Of a stretch of 64,000 bases of DNA, positions 1 to 10,401 are shown one piece after another; position 1 is the first letter of the stretch; each line of letters starts with the position of its first letter. A program made the translations under genes and the position numbers. Under the pieces are notes generated by a model, which did not search any database, had not been told where the DNA came from, and saw only the letters and a program-made list of their open reading frames with translations. Origin of the DNA: JAYSSF01 sp043772005 (GTDB lineage Bacteria; Patescibacteriota; Gracilibacteria; Absconditabacterales; Absconditicoccaceae); contig JAYVGP010000002.1 in the NCBI GenBank assembly GCA_043772005.1, positions 62,001 through 126,000 of the forward strand, given 5' to 3'.

Positions 1-383
1 AACACAACACTACAATGAGGTACTGTATGTATCCACTGATCAGGATCACCATATCACTTCTCTACCAGTGTAGCCCAGAAATCCCTACTCAACTCAAACG
101 CCTGAGTAATCTTCACTGCCTTACCAATATCCACGCTTCCATCCTTAGCTTGTGGTGTATAGTTAAGTTCGCAGAAAGCACTATGTCCTGTCCCAGCATT
201 ATTCCATACATCACTACTTTCAAGCGCCACAGCATCCAACTGCTCATAGATAGCAATGGTGAGTCCTGGGTCAAGCTCATGCAGCAGTGTTGCCAGTGTT
301 GCACTCATGATTCCAGCTCATACAAGCACGATATCATATTATTGATTCATCAATTTAGTATAAAAAATACATCATCCCATCAT
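1..383 (-). CDS. mqo: malate:quinone oxidoreductase, N-terminal part, interrupted by an in-frame TAA
   Basis: The N-terminus of an FAD-dependent malate:quinone oxidoreductase (membrane-associated, malate to oxaloacetate with electrons to quinone). The dinucleotide-binding stretch VGAGIMSATL, the WNNAGTGHSA block and CELNYTP are clear family signatures. The first Gly of VGAG and the Gly after LVEK are UGA. A good Shine-Dalgarno (GAGAGGAG) lies just before ATG ATG at 378-383, in frame, but after MMGGCIFYTKLMNQ comes TAA (339-341) before YDIVLVGAG. Either the gene is a pseudogene, translation starts at a later codon (GTG at 327-329), or the TAA is a sequence error. It runs off the window edge. 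A quinone-linked enzyme is unexpected in a reduced SR1 genome. Confidence 0.85.
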
Positions 384-395
384 ATATATCTCCTC

Positions 396-423
396 TCGAA
401 AAACAAACCACAATCATTATAGT
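396..423 (+). promoter_or_regulatory. promoter-like motif, copy 1 (TCGAAA-N16-TATAGT)
   Basis: TCGAAA, a 16-base spacer ending in ACAATCAT, then TATAGT, about 30 bases before the ZIP transporter start. The same layout and spacer length recur at 6421, 7324 and 42145. It overlaps the Shine-Dalgarno of the divergent mqo, so the two genes probably share a control region. Confidence 0.5.
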
Positions 424-454
424 AGACTATTCTTATTTTCTTATCCTTGAGTAT

Positions 455-1204
455 ATGTCTATCGATCGAAATCAAGTCTGAGTCATATTCGTATATTCGC
501 TCCTCACGGCACTCGCATGTGGCTTGTGATCAGTGCCATTTTTCTTCCTCAAGAATATCTCCAAACGCTGAGTTGGTATTGCCAAATCAATCGCAGCATG
601 ACTCATGATTGCAGCCAGCTTTGCAATGATCAACCAATGAGTAGATTATGGTCTATGGTGAGTAGTCTGAGGTATTCTGGTTGGTATTGGTATCGTGATG
701 TGAGCCAAACACTTTGTCCATCAGCATGAGAAGCATCTCACCTTTGGCAATACTACAGGCAAGACTGCATGACAACTCATTATGTTTCTTGCGATTATGA
801 CAGTACACTCTGGTACCGAAGGTATCGCCATGTGATTTGCCTTTGGTCCAAGTTGGAAATTGTGATTACTTGTTGCACTCGTGATGGCAATCCAAAACAT
901 CCCAGAATGACTCGCAATCTGATCAGTCATGGTCCCCAAATGAGTCAGCCCATGGAAGGCAGTCCTACGATCAATCTTCTCCTCACTTCCTCAGCCACTT
1001 GTTGCTGTGCCAGCATTCTTGTTTGTATCAGCATTTCAACCACTTCTCCCCTGGGGGTTATGATTTGCAGCAGGTGCCATGTTATGGATGTCATTTAGTG
1101 AACTCCTCCCCGAGGCCATCAATGATACACCCAACGAAATCATCGCAACAATTGCCACAGTGAGCATCACACTGATGGTTGTTTTAGAACACGTATTTGC
1201 ATAA
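455..1204 (+). CDS. ZIP family divalent metal transporter
   Basis: A 249-residue polytopic membrane protein. Metal-binding transmembrane motifs are visible: HSGTEGIAMG (around residues 117-126), QNIPEGLAIG (around 147-156, the family's HNxPEG helix with Gln for His) and SELLPEA near the end. ZIP proteins bring Zn2+ or Fe2+ into the cytoplasm. About 18 glycines are UGA, including both PEG-helix glycines, so a standard-code reading shows only fragments. The start is the first ATG after the copy-1 promoter motif. Substrate metal cannot be told from sequence. Confidence 0.85.
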
Positions 1205-1233
1205 ACTCATACTTTGACTATATTTTCAATATT

Positions 1234-1422
1234 ATGAACCAACACTTCAAATCTTATCTTATCGGATCAGCGATTCTGACTATCCTACGGTGGATCATCC
1301 AATATTTTGGTTGGTTTGACATGAGTACTCAAGTAGATCCTAGGTGAAATTTCTCCTGAGCCAGTGCTACGACCAGATCTCTTGAATGATTTATCAGCGA
1401 AGTCAGGCAACTACCTCAGTAA
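1234..1422 (+). CDS. small hypothetical protein with one hydrophobic segment
   Basis: A 62-residue frame closed by TAA, 29 bases after the ZIP transporter and so possibly co-transcribed. Residues 8-28 are hydrophobic (YLIGSAILTILRWIIQYFGW), like one membrane helix; the rest is polar. It has three UGA glycines. It resembles no family I recognise. Confidence 0.5.
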
Positions 1423-1423
1423 T

Positions 1424-2260
1424 TTAATTTCTTCACTTATTTGCATATTGCTTGAGATATCTATCATGATCTGGAATATCAACGATTTCAAGAGAGTTTT
1501 TATTATAGATTAAACGATGTGTTTTACCAGTATACGAAAACTTAATAATTCAAAAATCTGTCCCTTGTAGATCTTCTACATAGTGGTTTTTTCTAATCGG
1601 ACCTGCATATTTTTCCATTTTCCCAATATGAGCTTGAAGGGCAGCTTTTTCTCTGTCAGAAAGCTCATATATCATCTTGACTACCGAATGTTCGATAATA
1701 GAAAGACCAAGTGTTGATAAACGACCTATCACATCATCTACATCCACCTCTTCAATCTTCTTATTATATACATGCTTATTACGTGGAGCTTTCTGTGGTA
1801 TAGTAAGTACTACTTTGGAGGTGGTACGAATATCAGGTTCAGGCTTAGTATTGATAGAAATTTGAGCTCTTAGTAATTGCTGGGCAATAATCTCCATTCA
1901 CTCATCTAGATGAACAATAGCACTATCTACTTGTTCCATCATTGATGAGTAAAAATCATACATACGATCACCTATTCATATAAATTGTGATGATTGTGCC
2001 AAATCATTGTGTCTAAAACTTAACAAGGCAGCCTTGTTCTGTCATAAAATTCATAACACCAGATCTCTAAATATACTCAGATCAGCAGATCAGCACAATG
2101 CTTGTGCAATAGCAACGCCATAATCATGAGAAAAGTTACAGATATGTGTATCCAATACTGCATCAAAATCTTCTCTAACAAATTTAGAAGATGTAATAGT
2201 CCCTGTAGATGATTTAGCTTGTAGAGCTTTTGAAAAGGCATGTCAAAGTAGAGTGTTCAT
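1424..2260 (-). CDS. hypothetical protein, possible RelE/Gp49-like C-terminal fold
   Basis: A 278-residue soluble protein convergent with the small plus-strand gene (one base apart). The middle has alternating charged and hydrophobic helices. The last 70 residues (GPIRKNHYVEDLQGTD followed by FSYTGKTHRLIYN) resemble the compact beta pattern of RelE/HigB or Gp49-like proteins, but that is only a visual impression. There is no antitoxin-like small gene beside it. Function unknown. Confidence 0.6.
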
Positions 2261-2435
2261 GAATGAATCAATAAATAAGAAATATATTTATAAATATATA
2301 TAATGTTATGTCAAGTAATTATAAAAAAGATAAGTTATAAAACTACTGTTATGTATACAAAAAAACCAGTTGATTTTCTCCCTCATCACAGTACAGTACA
2401 TCTATAACAACTTTAGCTTGTAACGACTAATTCTC

Positions 2436-2957
2436 ATGACTATCCTCTACGTTATCATTGCTGCTATTGCTCTCGTCTTGATTGTGGCAGCGCTACTCCC
2501 CAAGACATTTGAACTCAAAGCAGAAACTATCATCCACAAACCCAAACAACAAGTCCGAGATTACACTAAGCTATTTGCAAACCAAGTCAATTATTCTGTC
2601 CGAGTCATGGCAGATCCTCAAGTAAAACTTACCCATAGTGGAGTAGATGGAACAGTAGGTACCACACAAGCTCGAGATAGTGTTGACAACAATGTAGGTA
2701 AATGAGAACAAGAGATCATCGCTATTAATGAGGGTACATCGATCGAAGTAGAAGTAAGATTTGAAAGACCAATGAAAGCAATCAATTACGCCACTAACAG
2801 TTTTGAATCAATTGATGATAATACTACCAAGATATCTCAAGTCTTCAAAGGCAAAAACCCACGACCAGGCAACATTATCTCCGCACTATTTCTACCAAAA
2901 GTACAAAAAGATATGCAACAAAATATAAATAATCTCAAGGTAATTTTAGAGAAATAG
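2436..2957 (+). CDS. membrane-anchored SRPBCC (START-like) domain protein
   Basis: 173 residues: an N-terminal membrane helix (residues 2-23) then a polyketide-cyclase/START-like domain, with the usual order of a first helix, a strand ending near ADP, and a long C-terminal helix (NIISALFLPKVQKDMQQNINNLK). Two CGA codons (2556-2558, 2601-2603) fall where this family normally has Trp (VWDY and the W before the DP pair), which supports CGA = Trp. Ligand unknown; such domains bind hydrophobic molecules. Confidence 0.65.
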
Positions 2958-3108
2958 TTTTTAGTCGCTACATTACATAGTACAAATTCTTCTTTAATGA
3001 TAACGAAGATATACCAACAAAAGGATGAAATCATAGGATAAAAAACTACCCTTGTATATCACCAACGTTTCGACATAGTCAGAACTACTACTTCTTAACC
3101 CAATACTG

Positions 3109-3588
3109 ATGCGCTATACTCGAATGTTGCTCATATGATGAATACTTGCTCTTACGGGTTGTGCACTAATTCCAATACAAAACAACACTAACAATTCTGG
3201 TCAGCAACCTTCAGGTATAAATGAAGAGCACCAGCCGCCACTAAACAACATTATTTCTGGTACAACAAACGAATATTCACTCTTATTTGATAATACATCA
3301 GAAGAAAAAGTATCAATCTATCATCAAGCATGAGAATCTACAAAGTTATTCTTCATCAATACGAAGACATGATCAATGAATGCCAAGATTACGTTTGAAA
3401 AAGTATGATCAGGCAATCTTCGTCTCTCACAGATCATCATGCCTGACGGCTCAATGGATGGTCCATTTAGTCAAGACACAACATATGATCTTACTCAGGT
3501 ATGATGATATCAATTATTATTCAGAGAGAGTATGATGACAGGCGACCCTTGGAGTGGAAATGCTATCATCACGGTCAGTTTAAGGTAA
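3109..3588 (+). CDS. predicted lipoprotein
   Basis: 159 residues with a type II signal peptide: basic MRYTR, hydrophobic core and lipobox LTGC at about residues 16-19. Two consecutive UGA codons give the Gly-Gly of the core, so the signal exists only in the alternative code. The mature part starts with a polar Asn/Gln-rich linker and continues as a beta-rich domain. Function unknown; expected to be anchored at the outer face of the membrane. Confidence 0.65.
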
Positions 3589-3607
3589 TTTATTAGTTTT
3601 TCATGGC

Positions 3608-4420
3608 ATGGTCAAACATATCTTTCTCATCCTGTGTGGAGAAAACGAACAACAAAGACCAAGATCCAATCAGCTACTCTCTCTCCTCGAAAACCAAAAA
3701 AACTATAAAATCATCGTCAGCGGATTTTCGAGTTTTACCATTGACCCAACAACATCCGAAAGTTCGAGATTGTCAGACTATCTGATTAATCATGGTATTG
3801 AGCAATCTGACATCATCATGGAAGAAAGGTCCATGGATACTCTGTGAAATATCATATTTAGTCACATCATCGTAGAAGAGTTACTACAAACTTATACTCA
3901 TATTGATATCATCACACTCATCACTGACACCTTTCATCTTCATAGAAGTCAGATATTATTTGCTCGTATCTTTAGGCAACTATTGAATAAATATAAGGTG
4001 AAATCATGTTTCATAGGAACTGAAAGTCAAAATCAATCTACTCTTACATGGAAACAAAGAGTTAACTACTTTTTCACAAAACTGACAGTCCAGTGACTCA
4101 TGCAAGATATCACAATTTATCGACGATCACTGGTCAACAAAAGTGAAATCTATACAAGAGAACAAGCAATTTTGGAGCTTGTGCTGACAGATTTTATCAT
4201 CTTCCGTCTCTCCACATTTAGTCAGTTCAAAAATTATCTCTACAGCCTACCTGTCTATAATACTATCTATCAAGCTAAAAAGAAAATCAACATCACAGCA
4301 AGTGTATATAGCAAAGCAATCGACTATATGATGAAGCTACGTAATGCTCAAGTAATTGTAGTACTAAAAGACAAAATCACCACAACCATCAATAAGATTA
4401 AACCACATACCATAGACTAA
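3608..4420 (+). CDS. YdcF/ElyC-like (DUF218) family protein
   Basis: 270 residues. The N-terminal half follows the DUF218 pattern: strand IFLILCGEN, VSGFSSF, a loop rich in E and S (SESSRLSDYLINHGI), EERSMDTLGNIIFS (the family's E-x-S-x-x-T-x-x-N segment) and TDTFHLHRSQILFARI. The Gly in TLGN is UGA. The C-terminal half (residues 160-270) is helical and unlike known family members. DUF218 proteins are tied to envelope processes, but the reaction is not known. It starts 19 bases after the lipoprotein gene. Confidence 0.6.
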
Positions 4421-4503
4421 ATTTGACCTAAAGCAACATGAGAAATCAACTAGTAATCAAATCATAGATTAGTAGAGTCTATCTATTATCCCAATGTAAT
4501 AGA

Positions 4504-4908
4504 ATGTCCCACTACATCATCACCTATATTGTCTGTCTAATAGGTCTCATCTGACTTGACTACGTGTGGCTTGGTATTATCATGCAGTCTCACATCCAGC
4601 GTTGGTTTGGATCGCTCATGAGAGATCAGTTTCTCCTATGACCAGCTCTTGCATTCTATGTTCTCTACACTGTAGCGATTATCGTCTTTGCGGTTAGACC
4701 AGCTATGCTTTCTCAATCACGAATCACGGCAGCATGATATGGTGCACTCCTTGGGTTTACCGCATACATGACCTATGATCTCACCAACCGATCGACTCTC
4801 AAATCTCGACCAGTCTCCATGATTATCCCCGATATCCTCTGGTGAACAGTGGTGACAGCAATCATTGCAGTAGTCTGATATTATATAATAATCCTTAATA
4901 ACAAATAA
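4504..4908 (+). CDS. DUF2177 family membrane protein
   Basis: A 134-residue four-helix membrane protein. It has the family marks DYVWLG near the start, FYVLYT in helix 2, YDLTN followed by STLK, and DILWG before the last helix. A CGA codon at 4807-4809 lies where DUF2177 proteins have Trp just before Pro. No biochemical function is known for the family. Confidence 0.75.
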
Positions 4909-4989
4909 AATTTGAGATTGCAATTACTATAATCTAGTCTATACTTTTATAACTCACTTGAGGTTTTTACTTTTTAAATCAATAATATC

Positions 4990-5331
4990 ATGCTCAAATT
5001 CATCCTTAGTCTCGTCATCTCAGGTATTGCAGTTGCACTTGCATCATACCTTACTCCAGGAGTATCAGTGGATGGTATCACGACAGCCATCATCGTCGCA
5101 GTCGTCTTTGGTTTAGTCAATGCAATCATTGGTACAGTACTACGTGCACTCACACTCCCTCTCAACTTCCTCACTTTTGGTCTTGTGTCATTTATCATCA
5201 CAATCTTGATGGTATTCTTGACTGATCGCTGGATCGATGGATTTACTACTTCAGGATGGATCTCTGCTGCAATCTTCGCCATTCTTCTTGGTCTTATTAA
5301 TGGATTATTAGGAGCAAACGAGAAGAAATAA
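4990..5331 (+). CDS. phage holin family 4 / YvlD-like membrane protein
   Basis: 113 residues with four hydrophobic segments. LTPGVSVDGITTAIIVAVVF and LTLPLNFLTFGL are diagnostic for the YvlD (Mycobacterial four-TM holin, PF04020) family. It contains no UGA glycines, so it is intact in any code. Followed by a strong terminator. Despite the family name these chromosomal genes are usually not part of prophages, and no phage gene is nearby. Confidence 0.85.
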   Translation: MLKFILSLVISGIAVALASYLTPGVSVDGITTAIIVAVVFGLVNAIIGTVLRALTLPLNFLTFGLVSFIITILMVFLTDRWIDGFTTSGWISAAIFAILLGLINGLLGANEKK

Positions 5332-5357
5332 GAACTTATAATTCATGGCTATCTCTC

Positions 5358-5393
5358 AAATGATCTCACACATCACGGTGAGATCATTTTTTA
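5358..5393 (+). terminator. Rho-independent terminator after the YvlD-like gene
   Basis: A 12-base stem (AAATGATCTCAC with GTGAGATCATTT) and a T run. It separates the YvlD-like gene from the next membrane protein. Confidence 0.85.
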
Positions 5394-5413
5394 GTTTATC
5401 ATTTGTCAACATC

Positions 5414-6106
5414 ATGTGCTTTTCTGCACAAGCAAGCTTAATCGCTGGAGTGTCACTGTGTGCAATATGAGTCTACCCGCTCATCATCGTCAAATCTCGT
5501 AACTATCTACCACTTGCGCTCACGCCACTATTATTTTGACTACAACAGATCGTCGAGTGATTTGTCTGGCTTGGATTATCTCATGGATCAGTCATCGGAT
5601 GAGTACAGTTATGGACCTACGGGTTTCTATTTTTCTCACAGATCTTTCGAGTAACACGAGCTCCGTATATGTTTTGGCACTCTGAAACATGAAAACACAA
5701 ACAACGACTAAATATCCTTGTAATCATAGGTATCATATTATCCAGCTACCTCGCATACTATCTAGTACAGTACGGCTGACAAGCATCGATCCTAGAGCGT
5801 CATATCCAATACAGCCTCTCCCTACCACCTCAAGCCGTCTTAGTGGTGTATATCATCTATGGTCTGACTACTATCGGAGCTCCTCTTATGTCTTCTCGTG
5901 TTCATATCCAGTTGCGAGGGATCACACTATTTATCCTTGCATGTGCTACGTATCTGTTATACGAGCAATATTTTACATCCATATGGTGTTTCTGTGCTGC
6001 TATCCTCAGTATCTACATCTGCTATATCATCAAAGTAGATGGTACAAACCAAAAAATCCTCATCAATCATGGTGAAGATATTACATCGCTTATATCCAAG
6101 TTATAG
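5414..6106 (+). CDS. DUF6629-like integral membrane protein
   Basis: 230 residues with about seven hydrophobic helices. The N-terminus MCFSAQASLIAGV is the hallmark of the MCFSA/DUF6629 group of bacterial membrane proteins. Two CGA codons (5648-5650, 5657-5659) sit where the family pattern has Trp around a Pro (FWVTWAP if CGA is Trp). Its TAG stop overlaps the tail of the convergent small gene. Function unknown. Confidence 0.65.
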
Positions 6107-6247
6107 TGGTTTCTTACCTTGGATCACTCTGATCAATACAGAGACAATAGCAAGAACCAGTAAGATATGAATAATATCTCCTCCGATTCTGAATCAAAAC
6201 CCCAATAACCACAGCACCACCAATATGACAGCAATAGTATACAACAT
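6101..6247 (-). CDS. lmo0937-type small membrane protein
   Basis: 48 residues: MLYTIAVILVVLWLLGFGF, a GGDIIHILLVLAI segment and a basic end. This two-helix pattern matches the tiny lmo0937 family (DUF5670). One glycine (GFGF) is UGA. Convergent and overlapping by 6 bases with the DUF6629-like gene. Confidence 0.75.
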
Positions 6248-6363
6248 CAGTAATAGAGCTTAATAGATAAAGATTAGTCGTAATTGCAATTACAGTATAA
6301 GCCTATCCCGAAATATATAAATTACAAGAGCAAAGAATCAGATTATTTGTATATCGCACTACG

Positions 6364-6400
6364 AAAAAATCCGCCCTTTTTTAGGTCACCGGATTTTTAT
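6364..6400. terminator. hairpin terminator upstream of the minus-strand small gene region
   Basis: Stem AAAAATCCG with CGGATTTTT around a 16-base loop, T-rich on the plus side and A-rich before it, so it could work in either direction. No gene ends right next to it; it may insulate the motif copy at 6421. Confidence 0.6.
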
Positions 6401-6420
6401 TTTTATCTCAAAATCCCAAC

Positions 6421-6448
6421 TCGAAAAACACCTTACAATCATTATACA
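6421..6448 (+). promoter_or_regulatory. promoter-like motif, copy 2 (TCGAAA-N16-TATACA)
   Basis: Same spacing and the same ACAATCAT spacer end as copies 1, 3 and 4. Unlike the others it points into the 3' end of a minus-strand gene, with no plus-strand gene for 950 bases. It is either an orphan copy or drives an antisense or unannotated transcript. Confidence 0.4.
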
Positions 6449-6507
6449 TGACTCTTACATAGCAGACCAATATATAAACTAATTTACAGGAGCAAAAGAT
6501 ATTATAT

Positions 6508-6924
6508 TTAATTAATGGAGTTTCCGTTTTCAGTCGATTGAGGATTATAGATAGATCATATTTCTTCATTAATAAATTCATAAGCACAATCTAACTCATG
6601 TAAAGTATCCAATACTCTTTGATAATTATTGATTCACATAATAGTATTAGTAATTTCAATAGAAGAAATAGTTATATTATGTTTGAGCAAATATCTTACT
6701 ATATGTTCACAACTTGATTCTATATGCTCCATGCCAATAGTCCAAGTCAGATGTGTTTCATCTTGAGATAAAATTTCCCAAAACTCAGCTTTTCCAAAAG
6801 CATAAAGGTAAGCATTTTGACTAAATATAGTAACAATATCATTCGACATATTATCAGTCATGATGGTACAGTAACTATTAGTCTCTGTGGAAGATTCTAT
6901 TTCTTTAAGAATAAATATGAGCAT
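6508..6924 (-). CDS. hypothetical protein
   Basis: 138 residues, mostly acidic and soluble, with alternating strands and helices (TWTIGMEHIESSCEHIVRYL, then DTLHELDCAYEFINEE). Two UGA glycines near the C-terminus extend it past the apparent standard-code stop to TAA. I do not recognise the family. Confidence 0.55.
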
Positions 6925-7228
6925 AGTAAATATAATATATAAGTAAAAAGATAGGACAAATACATCCTATCTTTAAATAATGTTGTCAAACAAATCAACT
7001 ATTATTATGTTTGTTCACATGGTCATTACCATGAATAGTAGTATGACTTGTTTGTCCAGTGCTGTCATGTGTACTGTGTACAATTTGAGATTTAGAGCCG
7101 TATTTGTCATTCTCATTAACTTTTGTTTGAGATATAACATTTCCTCCTGAATCTTGTACTTCTACACGATTGTGACCATCTTGTCCTGCTGTAACAACTT
7201 TTGCAGTTGAATCCAAATCCTTTGCCAT
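6905..7228 (-). CDS. small hydrophilic hypothetical protein with a problematic stop
   Basis: The first 77 residues (MAKDLDSTAKVVTAGQDGHN...) are very polar, rich in Asp, Asn, His, Ser and Thr, and look like a complete small protein. They end at a TGA (6995-6997) just before a strong terminator. With UGA as Gly the frame continues through a second UGA and the terminator to TAA at 6905, adding 30 residues, mostly hydrophobic (IGCICPIFLLIYYIYY), and overlapping the next gene by 20 bases. Which end is real cannot be decided here. Confidence 0.5.
6944..6974 (-). terminator. minus-strand terminator lying inside the UGA-read frame of the next gene
   Basis: Stem AAAGATAGGA with TCCTATCTTT, 8-base loop, followed on the minus strand by five T. 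It lies directly behind the 77-codon small gene and before its TAA (6905-6907). Confidence 0.75.
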
Positions 7229-7323
7229 AAATTTTTATTTTGTTGGTCCGTTAAGATGGACATATAAATCATAATAATTGCCATATATATATATCAAGGC
7301 TTTTTTCTAAGTTTATTTCTATC

Positions 7324-7351
7324 TCGAAAACCATCTCATAATCATTATACT
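7324..7351 (+). promoter_or_regulatory. promoter-like motif, copy 3 (TCGAAA-N16-TATACT), before tex
   Basis: TCGAAA at 7324-7329, a 16-base spacer ending in AATCAT, and TATACT at 7346-7351, 54 bases before the tex start. A good -10 box and a shared, unusual -35-like hexamer. Confidence 0.5.
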
Positions 7352-7404
7352 CACATCATATTTTAAACCTACTTTCCACCCACTTTAACCCTACCTTAAC
7401 CATA

Positions 7405-9669
7405 ATGTCCTCTACTCTCACTACTCTCATCTCCACCAAGACCTGACTACCGTCGCGTATTGTTGAGACTATCATAGAATTGCTTGATCAGGGTAACACT
7501 GTCCCATTTATCGCGCGTTATCGTAAAGAACTCACCGAATGAGCTACCGACGAACAACTCCGTGATTTTGCCGATATCTATGACTATACCAAGAGCCTCC
7601 AAGCTCGCAAAGCTGATGTCATCCGCCTCATCAGCGAAAAAGGTCTTATGACTCCAGAACTGGAGAAGCAAATCATGGACGCACAGACTCTGGCCAAGGT
7701 CGAAGATCTCTACAGGCCATACAAGGAGAAGAAGCTCTCCAAAGCAAGTATCGCCAAAGGCAAGTGACTGGGGCCACTCGCAAACTGTCTCAAAGCATGT
7801 CAGCTCACACTCGCAGAGTTTACCACCGAAGCAGCGAAATTCATCATCGATACAGGTGATAGCAAGACTTCAGTCAAAACTACTGACGAAGCCATCCAGT
7901 GAGCTCAAGACATCGTCGCCGAAGAGGTTGCAGATCATGCAGCTCTCAGAGATGTCATCAGGCACAATACCAGCAACTCTATCATGCTCGTCGCCAAGCC
8001 GACCAAAACCTTTGAGGACAATGGTACCTACAAAATCTATGCGAACTATAGTAAGAGACTATCCGAAATCCCATCATACGCCTTCCTCGCAGTCACCAGA
8101 GCTGAGGACGAAAAACAGTTGTCAGTCAGTCTCGCTCGAAATCTGGAAACTCTCAAGCAGTCAGCCGATCAATTCTTCATACCCAGAAAGCATAGTGACC
8201 TCAAAGCTACTCTCGACCAATCCATCGAAGATGGTATCAAACGTCTCCTCGTGCCGTCACTGGAGAGAGAATTTATGTCTGATAAGAAACGTCGGTCTGA
8301 CGAAGCCGCCATCAAGCTCTTTGGTGAGAACCTCAAGCAACTCCTCCTCACTCCGCCTGTCCGCGGCAAGATCGCCCTCGGGATGGATCCAGGATATCGC
8401 ACGGGTACCAAGCTTGCAGTCGTCGACGCCACTGGTAAATTCCTCGCCAAAGATGTCATCTTCGCTACGATGTCCCATGATAATATTGATAAGGCTGACT
8501 CTATCGTGTTTGATCTCATCACTAAGTATGGCATCGAACTGATTATGATTGGTAATGGTACAGCGAGTCGTGAAGCCAGCACATTTACTGCTAACCTCAT
8601 CAAAAAGCACAAACTCGATACCAAATACATGGTCGTCAGTGAAGCAGGAGCATCCGTATATTCAGCCAGCAAGCTCGCTCAAGACGAATATCCAGATCTG
8701 GATGTCACCGTAAGATGAGCGATCAGTATCGCTCACAGAGTCCAAGATCCTCTTGCAGAACTCACCAAGATCGACCCCAAAGCGATTGGAGTCTGACAAT
8801 ATCAGCATGATGTCGATCAGAAACTCCTTGCTCAGAAGCTCGATGAGAGAGTCCAAGATGTGGTCAATGGTGTCTGAGTAGACGTCAATACAGCCAGTGC
8901 CACACTCCTCCAGTATATCGCCTGACTCACTCCCAAGATCGCGTCCAATATCGTCTCATATAGAGACGAAAACGGTCCATTTACGAGCAAAGCACAACTA
9001 AAGAAAGTCACAGGCCTATGACCCAAAGCATATGAGCAGTGTGTATGATTTCTCCGTATTGTCGATGGTAAAGAGCCACTGGACGCCACTGGTATTCACC
9101 CCGAGATGTATGACAAAGTCTACAACATGATTGAGTCAGAAGCATGAATCACCAAAAAGAAGGTTATATTACCAATAACCATCAACACAAATCTCAACAC
9201 ACTTGCTAGTAAATACGACATCGGAACCCAAACTCTCTCTGATATCCTCGCCGAACTCGCTCGCCCAGGTCGTGACCCTCGTGACGATCTTGATCCACCA
9301 GTATTTGCCAGCGATATCTTGGATATCAAAGACCTGACTATTGGCATAACTCTCCAGTGAATCGTGCGTAATATCACGGATTTTGGTGCATTTGTCGATA
9401 TTGGATTACACAGCGATGGACTCGTCCACAAGTCACAGATGGCTGACCGCTATGTAGCTCACCCTATGGATGTCGTGAGTCTAGGACAACAAGTCAGTGT
9501 TCGCGTCGTAGATATTGATCTCGACAGAGAAAAAGTCGCTCTCAGTATGAAATCAGAAAACTATGCCCCGCCCGCTCCTCGTCCACAGTCAGTCACCCCT
9601 ACTCCTACTCCAGCACCCATACAGATCGAAACTCCATCAGAGATCAAGAGCAATATTAAGTGGGGCTAG
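7405..9669 (+). CDS. tex: Tex-type RNA-binding transcription accessory protein
   Basis: 754 residues with the whole Tex order: N-terminal helical part with FIARYRKELTEGATDEQLR (around residues 35-55), RPYKEKK, the YqgF/RNase H-like domain with GMDPGYRTGTKLAVVD (around 330), helix-hairpin-helix with GVDVNTAS (around 492-499) and FTSKAQLKKVTGLGPKAYEQC, and a C-terminal S1 domain (GIVRNITDFGAFVDIGLHSDGLVH, around 652-675). Tex binds nucleic acid and affects transcription and stress tolerance. UGA supplies conserved glycines, for example the first Gly of GVDVN and that of LTEGATDE. The tail after residue 710 is Pro/Thr-rich. It follows a copy of the TCGAAA promoter motif. Confidence 0.95.
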
Positions 9670-9695
9670 ATCTAACTTTATAAACTTTTCAACCC

Positions 9696-10244
9696 ATGAA
9701 TCGCTGCTGACGATGCCTCCGTGACCAACTCTATATGGACTATCACGACCACGAGTGGTGAGTGCCGATACATGATGATACCAAGCATTTTGAGTTTTTG
9801 GTATTGGAGACTTTTCAAGCCTGACTTAGTCGATATACCATCCTTCGCAAGCGTGCCAACTTCCACCTCACGTTTGATAACTTCGATCCTATCACAATCG
9901 GTAACTATACACCAGACAAGGTAGAAGAACTGATGCAGAATTCTGATATCGTCCGCCATCGTGGCAAAATCCTCGCAGCCATTACCAATGCTCATATCTT
10001 CCTCCAGATCCAAGCAGAATATGGTTCATGGGATAACTTTATCCGAGCATATACCGATGGTAAAGTAATCAACAACCAAGTCACTGACTACCGCCAAGCT
10101 CCTACCACTTCACCACTCTCCGATCAGATATCCAAAGACCTCCGCAAACTCGGCATGAAGTTTGTAGGATCGACTGTCATGTACGCACACCTCCAAGCAA
10201 CCGGTCAGGTCAACGATCATGAAGTCAGCTGTAAATATCATTAA
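9696..10244 (+). CDS. tag: DNA-3-methyladenine glycosylase I
   Basis: 182 residues. The zinc ligands are present: Cys4, His of YHDHEWG, and His and Cys of NDHEVSC at the end. LVLETFQAGLS and VRHRGKI are also typical. It removes 3-methyladenine from DNA as the first step of base-excision repair. Three CGA codons (9711-9713, 9831-9833, 10044-10046) lie at family Trp positions: CGW, the substrate-pocket W of GLSW, and the W of FIW. Read as Arg the pocket would be destroyed; read as Trp it is normal. It starts 26 bases after tex. Confidence 0.92.
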
Positions 10245-10264
10245 TAAAGTAGACATCGATGAAA

Positions 10265-10306
10265 GATCTCCCTTGTCAAGGGGAGATGCGGAAGGCAGAA
10301 GGGTTT
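10265..10306. repeat. REP-like palindrome
   Basis: An almost perfect hairpin, GATCTCCCTTG and CAAGGGGAGATG, followed by GGAAGGCAGAAGGGTTT. This is the form of the short palindromic repeats that are spread by REP-associated transposases in many bacteria. It lies behind tag and could also act as a transcription stop. Confidence 0.5.
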
Positions 10307-10401
10307 ATCTTGCAATTCCATTTTATATCTCTACCAAATAGATATTTATTATAATCCTAGAAGAGAACTCTTATTAGTCATCAAATCTAAATCACACCTA
10401 C

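Noticed and set aside
4990..5331. Prophage remnant because of the holin-family protein
   Set aside because: YvlD-like proteins are common chromosomal membrane proteins; no phage structural or integrase genes are present.
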